This document shows, one piece after another, positions 43,322-52,229 of a DNA stretch of 64,000 nucleotides. Made by a program: the position numbers and the translations under genes. Each line of letters begins with the position of its first letter. Within the stretch, counting starts at the first letter, position 1. The stretch is from JAPOXR01 sp963664715. GTDB lineage: Bacteria; Pseudomonadota; Alphaproteobacteria; Rhodobacterales; Rhodobacteraceae. Under the pieces are notes generated by a model that was not told the DNA's origin, made no database searches, and saw only the letters and a list, made by a program, of their open reading frames with translations. Location of the stretch: contig CAXXUY010000005.1 of NCBI GenBank assembly GCA_963664715.2, positions 89,570 to 153,569 of the forward strand, written 5' to 3'.

Positions 43322-44398
43322 TCAGAGTTGATAAACGCCTCGGCTTTCGTCGTACTTGCGATGGGTGAACTCGTCGTCCCGGCATCCCTCAATGACCTCA
43401 CGGATATCGGAGATCACCTTCTGGCTCATCCTGTAGTACTGGTGCCGCTTCGAATCCTGAGCCGTGACCGCACTGCGGCAGTCGATAATTGACAATGGCG
43501 TGCCGAAGGTCTGATCAAGGTTCCGTTGAAACGGCCCGTAGGATCCCAAGCGGTCCGGTGGGTCGGCGAATTCGTCGCCCCACTCGAGCGCCTTGTCTTC
43601 GTCGTTGATGTAGCAATGTACCGACTTCGCCAAGTGCGCTAGCGGTGCCATCTTGTCGGCGCGTTCCAAAGCGTCGCGCTCGGTGTCAGCGGCGGCGAGT
43701 ATCGCAGTGTCGAAGAACCGCACCATCCGCGAACCCTGCAGGCAGATATACTTCATGATGGCATGCTTCAGTGCATGGGCACCCATGGAATGGGCCACAA
43801 GATGTATGCGCTGACTGCAATCCTCGTCGGACCTCCGTCGCCGCGCCAACTGGTGGTAAAGCCGCGAAAGGCGATCCATTGCCCGGGCGATGGCGAGGCC
43901 TGAGAGTTCCGCGTCGGTTCGGTCGCTGAGATACCCTGCTATCGATAGGCTTCCGTCCGACGGCCAAGAGAAGACCGTGGCGATCAGGGGTGTGGATTCC
44001 GGCTTCGAATAGAGTGCGGCGAGCAGAGCCGCCCGTTCGATAGATTCGCGGAACGTGTAGTTGAAGCCCGGAATGACACAGAGGACATCCGCCTTGTTTT
44101 GGCGCATCGCCTTGGCGAGTTCTGGAACCAGCTTAGTCGTGCCAACCTTGTCGAAGCCGGTTCCGTCCTTCGACGGGACTTCTTTGAACACCTTAAGATC
44201 GTGGATTTTGGCGCGCTCCTCCGACACCTCACCGGAGGTCACGGAAAAGCTGACGTCCACGATTGCGCGGCCGACGCGAAACAGAGCAGGGTGATCGCAG
44301 TGTGTGTTCGATTCGACTATGCCCGATCCGAAATATTCGTCCCCGCCGGTCCGGTTGCGGTTGGTGCCGAAGTAAACGGTGATCGTGAAGTCCGGCAT
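43322..44398 (-). CDS. Alpha/beta hydrolase of the DUF900 group
   Basis: From MPDFTITVYFGTNRN (preceded by GGAGAG) the protein has 358 residues. It contains DVLCVIPGFNYTFRES, VFSWPSDG, and the nucleophile elbow IHLVAHSMGAHALKHA (G-x-S-x-G variant H-S-M-G). Later FFDTAILAAADTERD and a histidine-containing segment complete a lipase or esterase fold. There is no signal peptide, so it works in the cytoplasm, which is unusual for DUF900 lipoproteins. Its position beside a caspase-like gene, with HigBA just upstream, raises the possibility of a defence effector that attacks lipids or esters. Confidence 0.78.
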   Translation of the reverse strand: MPDFTITVYFGTNRNRTGGDEYFGSGIVESNTHCDHPALFRVGRAIVDVSFSVTSGEVSEERAKIHDLKVFKEVPSKDGTGFDKVGTTKLVPELAKAMRQNKADVLCVIPGFNYTFRESIERAALLAALYSKPESTPLIATVFSWPSDGSLSIAGYLSDRTDAELSGLAIARAMDRLSRLYHQLARRRRSDEDCSQRIHLVAHSMGAHALKHAIMKYICLQGSRMVRFFDTAILAAADTERDALERADKMAPLAHLAKSVHCYINDEDKALEWGDEFADPPDRLGSYGPFQRNLDQTFGTPLSIIDCRSAVTAQDSKRHQYYRMSQKVISDIREVIEGCRDDEFTHRKYDESRGVYQL

Positions 44399-44489
44399 TA
44401 TCTCTCCTTCCTGTTTTGACTTCCGCCTTGCCCAGTTCACATAGAACAGTGAGAGAGGCCACGAACCACCTTCGCTCTCCAGTCCGGCG

Positions 44490-44816
44490 TCATTCGCGTG
44501 CGTCGTGTTCGGCGATGCCGGCAAGCTCGACCGGTGGACGGTCGGGGAATCTGGCGATCAGCGACAGGCTGCCGCCCATCGCCTCTACCGTCCGGCGCAG
44601 CGTGGACAGCAGAAGATCGCTGCGCTTCTCCAGCCGCGAGATGGCGTCCTGGCTGATGCCGAGTTCGCGCGCGACGCTCGCCTGGGTCAGCGCGCGGGCC
44701 TTCCGCAACTCGCGCAGCGTCATTTCCTCGGCGATCAGCTCGGCGGCCCGATCCTCGACCCTGCGCCGTCGCTCGGGGTCGAGTTCCGCCATCATTTCAT
44801 CAAGGCTGACAGTCAT
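44490..44816 (-). CDS. higA: HigA-type XRE antitoxin
   Basis: The 108-residue protein has an XRE-type helix-turn-helix (LRELRKARALTQASVARELG, then ISQDAISRLEKRSD, residues 33-65) and a short C-terminal tail LSLIARFPDRPPVEL typical of HigA. It is translated after the toxin gene with a four-base overlap. It should bind the toxin and repress the pair. Confidence 0.88.
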   Translation of the reverse strand: MTVSLDEMMAELDPERRRRVEDRAAELIAEEMTLRELRKARALTQASVARELGISQDAISRLEKRSDLLLSTLRRTVEAMGGSLSLIARFPDRPPVELAGIAEHDARE

Positions 44817-45181
44817 TGCGTTCCCCTTTCATCGGCGAGGCGGGCAAGGTGCCGGTCGAACCGCTCGTCGGCCTTGCGGATGAGCGCACGGTAGAACCGC
44901 CGCCCGCTGCCGCCCGACTTGTCGCCCGCCACCAGCAGCACGGCCTCGCGCGCGGGGTCGAAGGCGAAGGCTACCCGCCATTCCCCGTCCGCCGCGCCGA
45001 ACCGTATCTCCTTCATGTTCGCGTGCCGCGACCCGTTCAACGTATCCACCTGCGGCCGACCCAGTTGCGGACCGAACTGCTCCAGCAAGCGGCCGACCGT
45101 GTACACCTCATCCTGCACCTTGGCAGGCAGATCGCGGAATTCCGATACGAACTCGTCATGGAAAGCGACCCGCCAGCTCAT
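44813..45181 (-). CDS. higB: HigB-type toxin (RelE superfamily)
   Basis: The 122-residue protein has the Gp49/HigB pattern: FVSEFRDLPAKVQDEVY, LLEQFGPQLGRPQVDTLNGSRH, MKEIRFGAADGEWRVAFAFDP, AVLLVAGDKSG. Members cut mRNA on the ribosome. The toxin-before-antitoxin order is the HigBA signature. A short AT-poor upstream region carries the promoter; no operator was recognised by eye. Confidence 0.88.
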   Translation of the reverse strand: MSWRVAFHDEFVSEFRDLPAKVQDEVYTVGRLLEQFGPQLGRPQVDTLNGSRHANMKEIRFGAADGEWRVAFAFDPAREAVLLVAGDKSGGSGRRFYRALIRKADERFDRHLARLADERGTQ

Positions 45182-45548
45182 GGAGACAGGATGGAGTCGC
45201 CGGAAGATGAAGTCAAGGACATGTCGGCGCTCCCCCGTGCGGTTGCGTGTGCTCGGCTCGCGACATCTGATAGGTCAGGCGATGTGTGTGTCCATCCGCG
45301 ATGACGCCCGAGATCAGCGCGAAATGGGAATCATCCACTGTCAACGACCGCAGCGGGACATATAGTGTCCCGCTGCGGTGGGCCAGGACCTTCAGACCCA
45401 AACGGTTACCCTTGGAGGGCCGAAGGCCTTATGCACGCGCGGACCGCCGACCGATGCACGACCGATTTCACAACCTCCGCGAACCATGTGCGGAGTGTGG
45501 CGACACCACGATCTCCTTCACCAGAATGCTCAGATCCACCGGTACATG
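45182..45548. other. Spacer with a strong hairpin, no clear gene
   Basis: A minus-strand frame of 62 codons at 45213-45401 (GTLYVPLRSLTVDDSHFAL) reads plausibly like protein but has no known motif and its 5' end covers the hairpin. The rest looks non-coding. The stretch ends at the left end of the small MITE-like element. Confidence 0.4.
45348..45378. repeat. Perfect 13-bp hairpin
   Basis: CCGCAGCGGGACA and TGTCCCGCTGCGG pair perfectly around TATAG. There is no U tract, so it is not a standard terminator. It could be an operator or a recombinase site. Confidence 0.55.
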
Positions 45549-45850
45549 GGAACTACCAAAATCTCCGGGGTCAAGCAGCAGCCTTGTCCTGCTCCGGCCC
45601 TTGACCATCGCATCTGCTGCTGCTTCGAGAAGCGCTTTCCAGCAAAGGCCGCCAAGACCCGTTGACGTTAGCGGCATGGTTTCCGGCACCAGCACGCGCC
45701 GCCAGATCATCGGGCTTATCCCCGGCAGCCATACCTTCAACTGCAATGCCGATCCAGCCGTCGATGCAGTTCGGGCATACGGCATGCAACAAGGTTACAG
45801 GAGGCGCTCCACAATGCCAGCAGCTTGACCCCGGAGATTTTGGTGGTTCC
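45549..45850. mobile_element. 302-bp MITE-like element
   Basis: The ends are 28-bp inverted repeats with one mismatch (GGAACTACCAAAATC on the left, GGAACCACCAAAATC read inward on the right). Inside, on the minus strand, a fragment of a pRiA4b ORF-3-like gene (QLKVWLPGISPMIWRRVLVP) is joined to a transposase tail (AGKRFSKQQQMRWSRAG). It is therefore an internal-deletion derivative of the IS whose end is also seen at 37.67 kb. It truncates a RelE-type toxin gene at its right boundary. No target duplication was found. Confidence 0.75.
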
Positions 45851-45917
45851 GCACCTGCGGATCAAGCTTGCCGAGTTCCCGCCTTGCGGCAGGATCCAGC
45901 TCAACTCTCCATGCCAT
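45851..45917 (-). pseudogene. RelE/ParE-type toxin truncated by the MITE-like element
   Basis: The ATG overlaps the end of the RHH antitoxin gene. It opens MAWRVELDPAARRELGKLDP, a typical RelE-family N-terminus, and after about 22 codons runs into the terminal repeat of the element. The frame then ends inside the element. The C-terminal catalytic part is not found on the other side, so it has been lost. Confidence 0.7.
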
Positions 45918-46125
45918 GGTCCCTCATGACGTCCTCGAGGGGAATGGCCCGGGTTTTTCCGGCACGGATGTCGAGCAGGCGCTGTTCCGCGAGATAGAGA
46001 TCTTCGAGATCGTCCAGATGTTCGAGGATCGCCTCGCGGGCATAGTAGCTCTTGGTCCGGCCAGTGGCCCTGGCCAGGGCGGACAGGCGCTCTTCGATCT
46101 CGGGAGGCAGTCGCAGGGCAAGCAT
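45901..46125 (-). CDS. Ribbon-helix-helix antitoxin (RelB/CopG type), orphaned
   Basis: From MLALRLPPEIEERLSALARA (AGGAG upstream) this 74-residue protein shows the RHH fold. The beta strand LALRLP, helices EERLSALARATG and SYYAREAILEHLDDLED come first, then a toxin-binding tail ending EDVMRDHGMES. RHH antitoxins dimerise to bind operators and wrap the toxin with the tail. Its toxin partner downstream is truncated, so the antitoxin is left alone. Confidence 0.8.
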   Translation of the reverse strand: MLALRLPPEIEERLSALARATGRTKSYYAREAILEHLDDLEDLYLAEQRLLDIRAGKTRAIPLEDVMRDHGMES

Positions 46126-46369
46126 GGCTCCGTCTCCTTTTTGGAAACACAATGCAGTACTTGTACAGCACGAAAGTGGAAAGCGCCACCTGCTGTTCCG
46201 GGTCATCACGTTCGCATCAGCGCGGATCGCGTCCGGCCTTCGCCGATCGATTGTTTCATGCGGGGACGAGGCCCTCAAAGGCGGTCCTGCCGGCCTTGAC
46301 ACATCAAGGATGGAGGACGTAGTGCGGACAGTGTCCGGGACAGGGAAGGCTGGTAAGGCAGGAAAGACA

Positions 46370-46534
46370 ATGGAGATGGCGATTGGACTGATGGCGCTGC
46401 CGGTCATGCTTGTCCTTCTTGGTATTGGGTGCCAGCTCTGGAAGCGGCAGAAGCCGAGAAACAAACCGGACAGCTGGCCACCTCCATTCTGGCAGAGCGC
46501 AAGGCAAAGGGCAAACCCGGCCAGACGGGATTGA
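46370..46534 (+). CDS. Possible small single-span membrane protein (54 aa)
   Basis: An ATG with AGGAAAG upstream opens MEMAIGLMALPVMLVLLGIG, a transmembrane helix, followed by a basic, Pro/Arg-rich tail. Small proteins of this layout can be type I toxins or holin-like, but nothing in the sequence decides that. Coding status is uncertain. Confidence 0.3.
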   Translation: MEMAIGLMALPVMLVLLGIGCQLWKRQKPRNKPDSWPPPFWQSARQRANPARRD

Positions 46535-46899
46535 AACCCGGTCCGGAAAGCGAGGCCATGCCGGGACCAGGCAAACCGGCTTGACGGAATGCGGCCCTAT
46601 CAGCAATGCTGTGCGTTGCTCCGCTCCGGCGCTGCATTTCCCATGACCGGCAGCGGAAGTGGATTGCTCTAACCCGGGGCAGCTGTGCCTCTTCAGGGGA
46701 GGGAGCAGGCCTGGCTGACTTCCGGGCTCCACCGCTCCTGGTTACCGGGGCGGAGCACCTGGCAAGGCTGACACTGGATTCCAGGCTGTGGTCTGGACAG
46801 CGAGGCCATGCCGGTTCAATTGCGTCCAATCAACCAGGCATGACGCTTCTGCTGCCGCCACCAATCGCGACGAATCCAATGGCGTTCACTCCGGGACCA

Positions 46900-46990
46900 G
46901 GTTCGACCGGCTGGGCCGGAGCCTGCCGCAGCTGGTGGCAACGGTCCGCGAGCTCGAGGAGGAGGGGGTTCGGCTTCCGCTCCCGGCCAA
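46900..46990 (+). pseudogene. Serine recombinase fragment
   Basis: FDRLGRSLPQLVATVRELEEEGV is the conserved segment following the catalytic core in resolvases. Neither the N-terminal catalytic serine region nor the HTH is present nearby. Confidence 0.6.
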
Positions 46991-47164
46991 ACACAGCCAG
47001 GCAGCAAAAACACTGTTCTGAACCAGCTGCTGGAAAACTGCTCTGCCTGGGAAAGAAGACAGCTCGAGCATCCCGGACCAATCCGGTTTCCAGGCAAATC
47101 GGTGTCGGCCTAAACCGGGAAACAACAAGGGCTGCGCTACAGGGATCTGATTGCTTGAAAAAGG

Positions 47165-47191
47165 AAAGGCCAGCCTATCGGCTGGCCTTTT
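47165..47191. terminator. Rho-independent terminator
   Basis: AAAGGCCAGCC, loop TATC, GGCTGGCCTTT and a following T make an 11-bp stem with A and T runs on the two sides. It can act in both directions. It lies about 75 bases beyond the stop of the minus-strand hypothetical gene and also ends any plus-strand transcript from 46.4-47.1 kb. Confidence 0.75.
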
Positions 47192-47265
47192 GTTACCAGA
47201 CAGGAAATGACCCCTGTAATTGCTTGACGGTTCAAACTGGCACGGATGGTATGGCATGTCAAAGA

Positions 47266-47526
47266 TCATTCCGTTTCCTGGCGTGGAACTCCCAAAAGGT
47301 AATCGTCCACCGATTGATTCAGAAGATCAGCGACCTGCTTCGCAGCAGGAGGGGACAGTGCGAGTGATAAACGGTGCCCGTCAGGTTGACCTTTATGGAA
47401 AACTCCTACCTCCAAATAGAATACTGGTCGGTCGGGTTCGGGTTCCACGCCCAAACTTGTAACTTCCTCAACTTCTTTTCTGCTGCGCTGCATGTCCCTT
47501 TCGTGGACTTTTGGAACTTTCTTCAA
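47266..47526 (-). CDS. Hypothetical small protein
   Basis: A TTG start with GGAG eight bases upstream, or an ATG a few codons later, gives about 86 residues. The N-terminus is basic (MKKVPKVHERDMQRSRKEVEE). A beta-strand segment DRPVFYLEVGVFHKGQ and a C-terminal helical stretch PPAAKQVADLLNQSVDDYLLG follow. The helical tail looks designed for protein contact. It is followed by a good terminator. Family unknown. Confidence 0.55.
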   Translation of the reverse strand: MKKVPKVHERDMQRSRKEVEEVTSLGVEPEPDRPVFYLEVGVFHKGQPDGHRLSLALSPPAAKQVADLLNQSVDDYLLGVPRQETE

Positions 47527-47587
47527 AACAATTTCTCCATAAGTTGTGATTCACGGGCTCGATTTTCACCGTGATGGGGTATAAGCA

Positions 47588-47870
47588 ATGGGTGTTTCGG
47601 AATGGTCGGGGTCTCTGCTTGAGTGGGAGAATGAGCTGTCTTCACTGAAGGAGCGGCTCGGTCCGGTGTTTCGGCCGTCGCGAGCTTCGCGAGACCGGCG
47701 GAGCGTTCATCGACGGGTTGCTCTCGGGGATTTCACGCAAGACCGGCTGGATGATGTCAGAGCATGCGGGCCTGCCGGGTCCCTGGCGGATGCAGGCATT
47801 GCTTGGCCGCAGCCGCTGGGATGCGGACTGCCAGGTCGGCAGGAGGCCTGCAATGGCACAGTGCGATACC
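47588..47870 (+). pseudogene. IS701-family transposase, 5' remnant with frameshift
   Basis: The frame opens with MGVSEWSGSLLEWENELSSL and KERLGPVFRPSR, then shifts. In another frame it continues ETGGAFIDGLLSGISRKTGW, MMSEHAGLPGPWRMQALLG, RSRWDAD, the conserved N-terminal domain of IS701-type transposases. The catalytic part is absent. Confidence 0.75.
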
Positions 47871-48580
47871 CCGGTATCAGAACTGTGCAGGGACTCGGTG
47901 TCCGCCCTATCACCCTCTAGCCCGTATGCGTCAGTGCGCCGTGGAAAGGCGCAGGGAAACCTCCGCGACCATGGAAAACGCGTCCCCGGTTCCTGAAAGC
48001 CGAAACAGGACGTGCTTTCTCGTGCCGCTCGCAGGGCATTGTCCATGCATTTCGGGCTGAAGGCGCTGAAACCGGCCCTCAGCGGGGCCAGAACAATCAG
48101 AAAATGGGCCTGAAACGCTTGACGTAGGATTTTTTGTCCCCTCCTGCAAACGATCCCACCAGGTGGACAAGTTGGTGGATGCTGCGCGGGAAACTGCCCG
48201 GCAGGGTCATCGGACGTTCCGGTTTCGTAGCGGACTCTTCCTGAAATTCGATAGGGTCCGGCATGGCCGGCTTCGGTCGGAATGTGATCGGGGACACACG
48301 GCTTCCGGATGGTGAGTGCCATGTTCTGGGTGCCTCTGGGGCCGGGCGATGGCTGTTCCGGCGATCGGATTGGCTGGGGCCTGCATCCTTTGTGTTCATA
48401 CGTCCCGTTCTGGTGCCCGATCAGGGTATCGACGAGGCTGGTGCTGTTCGACTGCCTGAGGACAGCAGCATGGCATTCCGGTGAAATCCGCATGCAGGCC
48501 ACCGAACTCGACATTGAATGCAGGCATCAATATGAGCGACCCGCAATACCATTCGGAACAAACCAGAGGGAAATCGAACC
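47871..48580. other. Non-coding or decayed region before an SDR gene
   Basis: A frame on the minus strand over this stretch is antisense to the transposase remnant and is not credible. A short minus-strand run (SFPRSIHQLVHLVGSFAGGD) might be a fossil of a coding sequence. The promoter of the downstream SDR gene should lie near its 3' end; no clear boxes were seen. Confidence 0.45.
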
Positions 48581-49396
48581 ATGGCCAAGACCATCCTCAT
48601 TACCGGTACCTCTTCGGGAATCGGCAATGCCACTGCAAGACTCTTCCAGTCGAGAGGCTGGAATGTGGTTGCCACCATGCGCAACCCGAAGAGCAGTGGA
48701 GACCTGAAGGGACTCGACAATGTGCTTGTTTCATCCCTGGACGTGACCGACGGCGCATCCATATCCTCGGCCGTAGCAGAAGGGATCTCCAGATTCGGCG
48801 AAATCGACGTGCTGCTGAACAATGCCGGCTATGGTGCCTACGGACCCCTGGAAAACTTCGACATGGACCGCATTCGCCGCCAGTTCGAAACCAATGTCAT
48901 CGGACTTCTTGCCGTGACCAAGGCTGTGTTGCCGCATATGCGGGCACAACGGTCCGGAGCGATTGTCAATATCAGCTCCATGGGCGGTCAGATAACCTTT
49001 CCTCTCGGAACCCTCTATCACGGAACGAAATTTGCGGTAGAGGGACTTTCCGAGGCGCTGCATTACGAACTGGAAGCCATCGGCGTCAGAATGAAGATTA
49101 TTGAGCCGGGAATGATTGCCACGGATTTCGGTGGACGTTCCTTCGACTTCGCCAATGAACCGGCGATTGATGAGTATCAGGATCTTGTGGGCAAGCTCAT
49201 GGGAGGCCTTGGAGGCGACGGCTCCTCGTATTCGAGCCCGGAACTGGTGGCTGAAGTCATCTGGACCGCGGCAAATGACGACTCGGACAGGTTGCGCTAC
49301 CGCGCAGGCACCGATGCCGAGCAATTGCTGGATGGCCGGAAGCTGGCCGATGATGCGACCTTCATTGGCGGCATCAAGCAGCAATTCGGCCTCTGA
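48581..49396 (+). CDS. Short-chain dehydrogenase/reductase (SDR)
   Basis: This 271-residue Rossmann-fold enzyme uses NAD(P)H to oxidise or reduce a small alcohol, sugar or ketone. The cofactor motif TGTSSGIG is near residue 8, LLNNAGYG near 84, the catalytic serine in NISSMGG and Tyr-x3-Lys in YHGTKFAVEGLSEAL. The start follows a fair ribosome binding site (GAGGGAAATCG). It stands alone between IS remnants, so it is cargo of the accessory region. Substrate unknown. Confidence 0.9.
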   Translation: MAKTILITGTSSGIGNATARLFQSRGWNVVATMRNPKSSGDLKGLDNVLVSSLDVTDGASISSAVAEGISRFGEIDVLLNNAGYGAYGPLENFDMDRIRRQFETNVIGLLAVTKAVLPHMRAQRSGAIVNISSMGGQITFPLGTLYHGTKFAVEGLSEALHYELEAIGVRMKIIEPGMIATDFGGRSFDFANEPAIDEYQDLVGKLMGGLGGDGSSYSSPELVAEVIWTAANDDSDRLRYRAGTDAEQLLDGRKLADDATFIGGIKQQFGL

Positions 49397-49692
49397 CATG
49401 ACCGAGGCTTACCATGCGGACGATGTATATCGAAAAACTCACGCCGGCAGGATCCTTGTCCTGGAAGGAGCCCTGCCGGGCTGGCTGGCGGAGGCAGGTT
49501 TCGGCCTGTCCGCCGACTTCGGTTTTGCCATTCACAGGTGAGAAGCACCCGGAGAGAGAAGATGCAGGAGTTTCAGCGTCTGGTGCTGTTGCAGGCGGCC
49601 TGGCGTCGTATTCTTCCTTCCTATTCAGGAGTCCGGCAGTTACCGGAAAACACCAGGTCGGTGCGGTCAGGCCGGGAGGCAGATCGGTCGTC

Positions 49693-50049
49693 ATGGGATT
49701 GCTGGTGATCCTGGTGTCGGCATTGCTGGCTTCAGGATTCGCAAATGAAGGGCTTGCGTCCAACAAGCGGGAGATTCCATCGGGATTCGTGGTTCTCGAC
49801 AAGGCGATTCCCGGGCTTGAACTCGATCTTCGCTACAGCACCGGTGATAATTTCGTCAGCCAGGTGGTCGACGGGTACCAGGATGCGCAGGCAATCCTGT
49901 CTGCTCCGGCAGCAGAGGCGCTTGCCAGGGTGCAGGCTTCTCTGGCGCCCTTCGGCCTTGGCATACTCTTGTTCGATGCAGCAGAACCGAAGTTGGCCAG
50001 ACCATACCGCGAAAGGCACGGGATCATGGAATACTTGCGATCTCTGTAA
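49693..50049 (+). pseudogene. VanX-type D-Ala-D-Ala dipeptidase, truncated
   Basis: From MGLLVILVSALLASGFA (signal peptide) it reads FVVLDKAIPGLELDLRYSTG, DNFVSQVVDGYQ, LSAPAAEALARVQ, SLAPFGLGILLFDAA, the N-terminal half of VanX/DdpX enzymes. It then stops at RERHGIMEYLRSL. The zinc-binding SGHSRG-type half is absent, so no activity is expected. The upstream in-frame part is not homologous. Confidence 0.65.
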
Positions 50050-50288
50050 ACAGGAAACGTTATGCGCTGGCAGCGTGCGGTCCGTCCCAGGTTCCACAAC
50101 CCGATACAGCTGCTCCAGCACATAGTGCTTCAGACCATGTCCCGCTCTGGCTGCTACCACCGAAAGCGACAATTGTTGGGTGGGTTTCGCACCCACCAGG
50201 AAAAGCGCCTTTCATGGCGCACTGCAATATGCGGGCGAGGGCCTGTTGACATTCGAATTGTAAAATCAGCCGCTTCTATGCTATCTTA

Positions 50289-52163
50289 GTAATAGGGGCA
50301 ACTTTCCGGGAATTGCGTTTCGTATGAGAGGATGCGTCAGGCTGTGGCGCGGCGTGTGATGATCTCGGCAAGCCTTGGCACTTCGGCGGCACCGGCAACG
50401 CCAAGGCGGTTGCACAGATAGTCCCAGAACGGCACGCCGAGCTTGTTGCAGGTCTTCAATGCCCCGAGACAGGCATCCCGGGCCGCACGCCCGCTCTCGC
50501 TCCGGGATCCGAACGAGATCTTCCGCCGGGTGACATGGGCCCGGATGTCATTTTCGGCCAGGTTCGAATTCAGCGGCGTGGCCGGATACTCGAGCACCCG
50601 CAAGAGCTCATCCTTGTTCGCCCTCAGCCGCCGCAGCAGGTTGTCGAGGCTGGCATGGCCGGTCCGCCGTCCGAAGATCTCGTCGAAGCGCAACGACAGT
50701 GCCTGGGCCCGTGTATTGCAGGGGGTCTTCCTGTAGGCAGACAGTTCCCGGTAATAGCCCCAGACATCATCCAGCACCGCATCCACACGCATGCGCTGGA
50801 ATTCGGAACTGCCCCCTTGCTTGCGAACCAGTCGCTCGGCGTGAACCCAGCAGAGAGAGTGGGCATCGCCGACATTGAACTGGCCGGCATCGTCGCTCAG
50901 GATCACGGTTCCGGCAATGCGACCGGCATCGCAGATGCTGCCCCAGAGCGCACCCTCGGTGGCGATCTTCACCGGGTCCGGAAACACCTTCATGCGGTCA
51001 ATGCCGAGTGCGGCCAGATGGGTCCGCCATTCATCGGCATCGGCAAAGCGCCGCTGCCGGTCCGCGGCGAGACGCCGGACCGCCTTTCCTGTCAGCTTCA
51101 TGCGCCGCATGTATTCGAGCCCGGCATCATTGACGCTGTAGGCCACGTCACCGGCACAGAGACATTCGAGAAAGTTGAGGCGGCTCTTCGAGCCGGTCGA
51201 CCTGAAATGGGTGAAGACATCGTTGCCGATCACCGTGCAATAGCCGTTTGCCGCCCTGTGCCGGGCGCCGGTATCGTCGACATTGATCCATGCCGCATTC
51301 TCCATGCCTGCCCTCAGCACCTCCTGCTGCTCCTCGACGATGACCCTCGTGTCCCCGTTCAGGAACCGCCCCACCTGGCGAGCGGATATCTCAAGGCCCA
51401 ATCCGTTCAGCAATGCCGCGATGCGCTGCACCGTCGACTGGCACTGGTGATACAGCATGATCACCAGCGCCTTGACGCCGGGACCATACTGGCTGCGTCC
51501 CGCCGCCACACCCGGCGCAAGCGGCGCCACATGGCGGCTGCCGTCCGGAAACCGCCACACCTCCCGCCGCCAGGTGACCTCCTCGGCGTGGAACACGATG
51601 TCGCGGACAGTGTGCGCCTGGTAGCCCCTGCGTTCCGCACCCTCGGGCACATCCTCGAGGGCAACCCTCTCGTCGCGCCGGTGCAGGTTCGGGTTCCGGC
51701 GCCGCGGGCCCCGGCCCTTCTTTCGGCCCTTGCCCTGCGTCTTCGACCGGCCGGCTCCGGAGGCGCCGGATGCGGCCAGACCGCTCGGCTTCAGTTCCGG
51801 ACGCCGCGGCAGGTTCTTGAGCAACCTGATCTCGTCCCGCAGGTCCCGGATCAACCCGGTCAACTCCGCAAGCCGTTCATCCTGTTCGGCAAGCCGGTTG
51901 TCCCTCTTTGCAAGCAAATCCCGAAGGGACGAGAGTTCCGCCATCAGCGCCGCATGGCTGGCATCGGCTTGGCGATCTGTCTGCGAATCACCCATACCCC
52001 ATTGAATCACAGGACGATTCGCAGTGGAATCCCCTGAATGCCCCGGATCAGACTATGCCGGAAGACAGGGGGACAGTCGAAGATTCCGGATCAGAACCCC
52101 GCGCCGCCAGTGCAGAACAACAACTCAAGGAAAATCAAATTCCCGGCAAGTTGCCCCTATTAC
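50289..52163 (-). mobile_element. Complete ISBst12-group IS66 element
   Basis: The element is bounded by the 8-bp direct repeat CTATCTTA (50281-50288 and 52164-52171). Its ends are inverted repeats beginning GTAATAGGGGCAACTT, with one mismatch in about 26 bases. It encodes only TnpC, the layout of the ISBst12 subgroup. With intact ends, target duplication and transposase it is probably active. Confidence 0.93.
50337..52010 (-). CDS. tnpC: IS66-family transposase TnpC (ISBst12 group)
   Basis: The 557-residue protein has a coiled-coil N-terminus (LSSLRDLLAKRDNRLAEQDE), a basic linker and a DDE catalytic core. The acidic residues are in AWINVDDTGARHRA, VILSDDAGQFNVGDAHSLCW and LNSNLAENDIRAH. 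It joins the element ends to new target sites. It is the sole gene of its element. Confidence 0.93.
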   Translation of the reverse strand: MIQWGMGDSQTDRQADASHAALMAELSSLRDLLAKRDNRLAEQDERLAELTGLIRDLRDEIRLLKNLPRRPELKPSGLAASGASGAGRSKTQGKGRKKGRGPRRRNPNLHRRDERVALEDVPEGAERRGYQAHTVRDIVFHAEEVTWRREVWRFPDGSRHVAPLAPGVAAGRSQYGPGVKALVIMLYHQCQSTVQRIAALLNGLGLEISARQVGRFLNGDTRVIVEEQQEVLRAGMENAAWINVDDTGARHRAANGYCTVIGNDVFTHFRSTGSKSRLNFLECLCAGDVAYSVNDAGLEYMRRMKLTGKAVRRLAADRQRRFADADEWRTHLAALGIDRMKVFPDPVKIATEGALWGSICDAGRIAGTVILSDDAGQFNVGDAHSLCWVHAERLVRKQGGSSEFQRMRVDAVLDDVWGYYRELSAYRKTPCNTRAQALSLRFDEIFGRRTGHASLDNLLRRLRANKDELLRVLEYPATPLNSNLAENDIRAHVTRRKISFGSRSESGRAARDACLGALKTCNKLGVPFWDYLCNRLGVAGAAEVPRLAEIITRRATA

Positions 52164-52229
52164 CTATCTTATTTGCAATGATCGCCGAAACGGCGACACG
52201 AGCAGTACAGGCAAGTATCAGAATGAAAG

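Larger units (their letters stand above)
46126..47265. other. 1.1-kb region with recombinase debris and little else
   Basis: Apart from a short hydrophobic ORF at 46370 and a serine recombinase fragment near 46.9 kb, both listed separately, no gene is apparent. The 3' part ends in a strong terminator hairpin at 47165. Long frames in this stretch have compositional bias and no motifs. Confidence 0.5.

Noticed and set aside
47642..48514. A 290-codon minus-strand frame
   Set aside because: Its 3' part is antisense to the IS701 transposase remnant and the rest has no motif or clear ribosome binding site.
49414..49692. The N-terminal extension of the VanX-like frame
   Set aside because: It lacks homology and precedes a clear signal peptide start at 49693, so it is not treated as coding.
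50535..52037. A 500-codon plus-strand frame
   Set aside because: Antisense to the ISBst12-type transposase and composed of repetitive Pro/Gly/His-rich translation.
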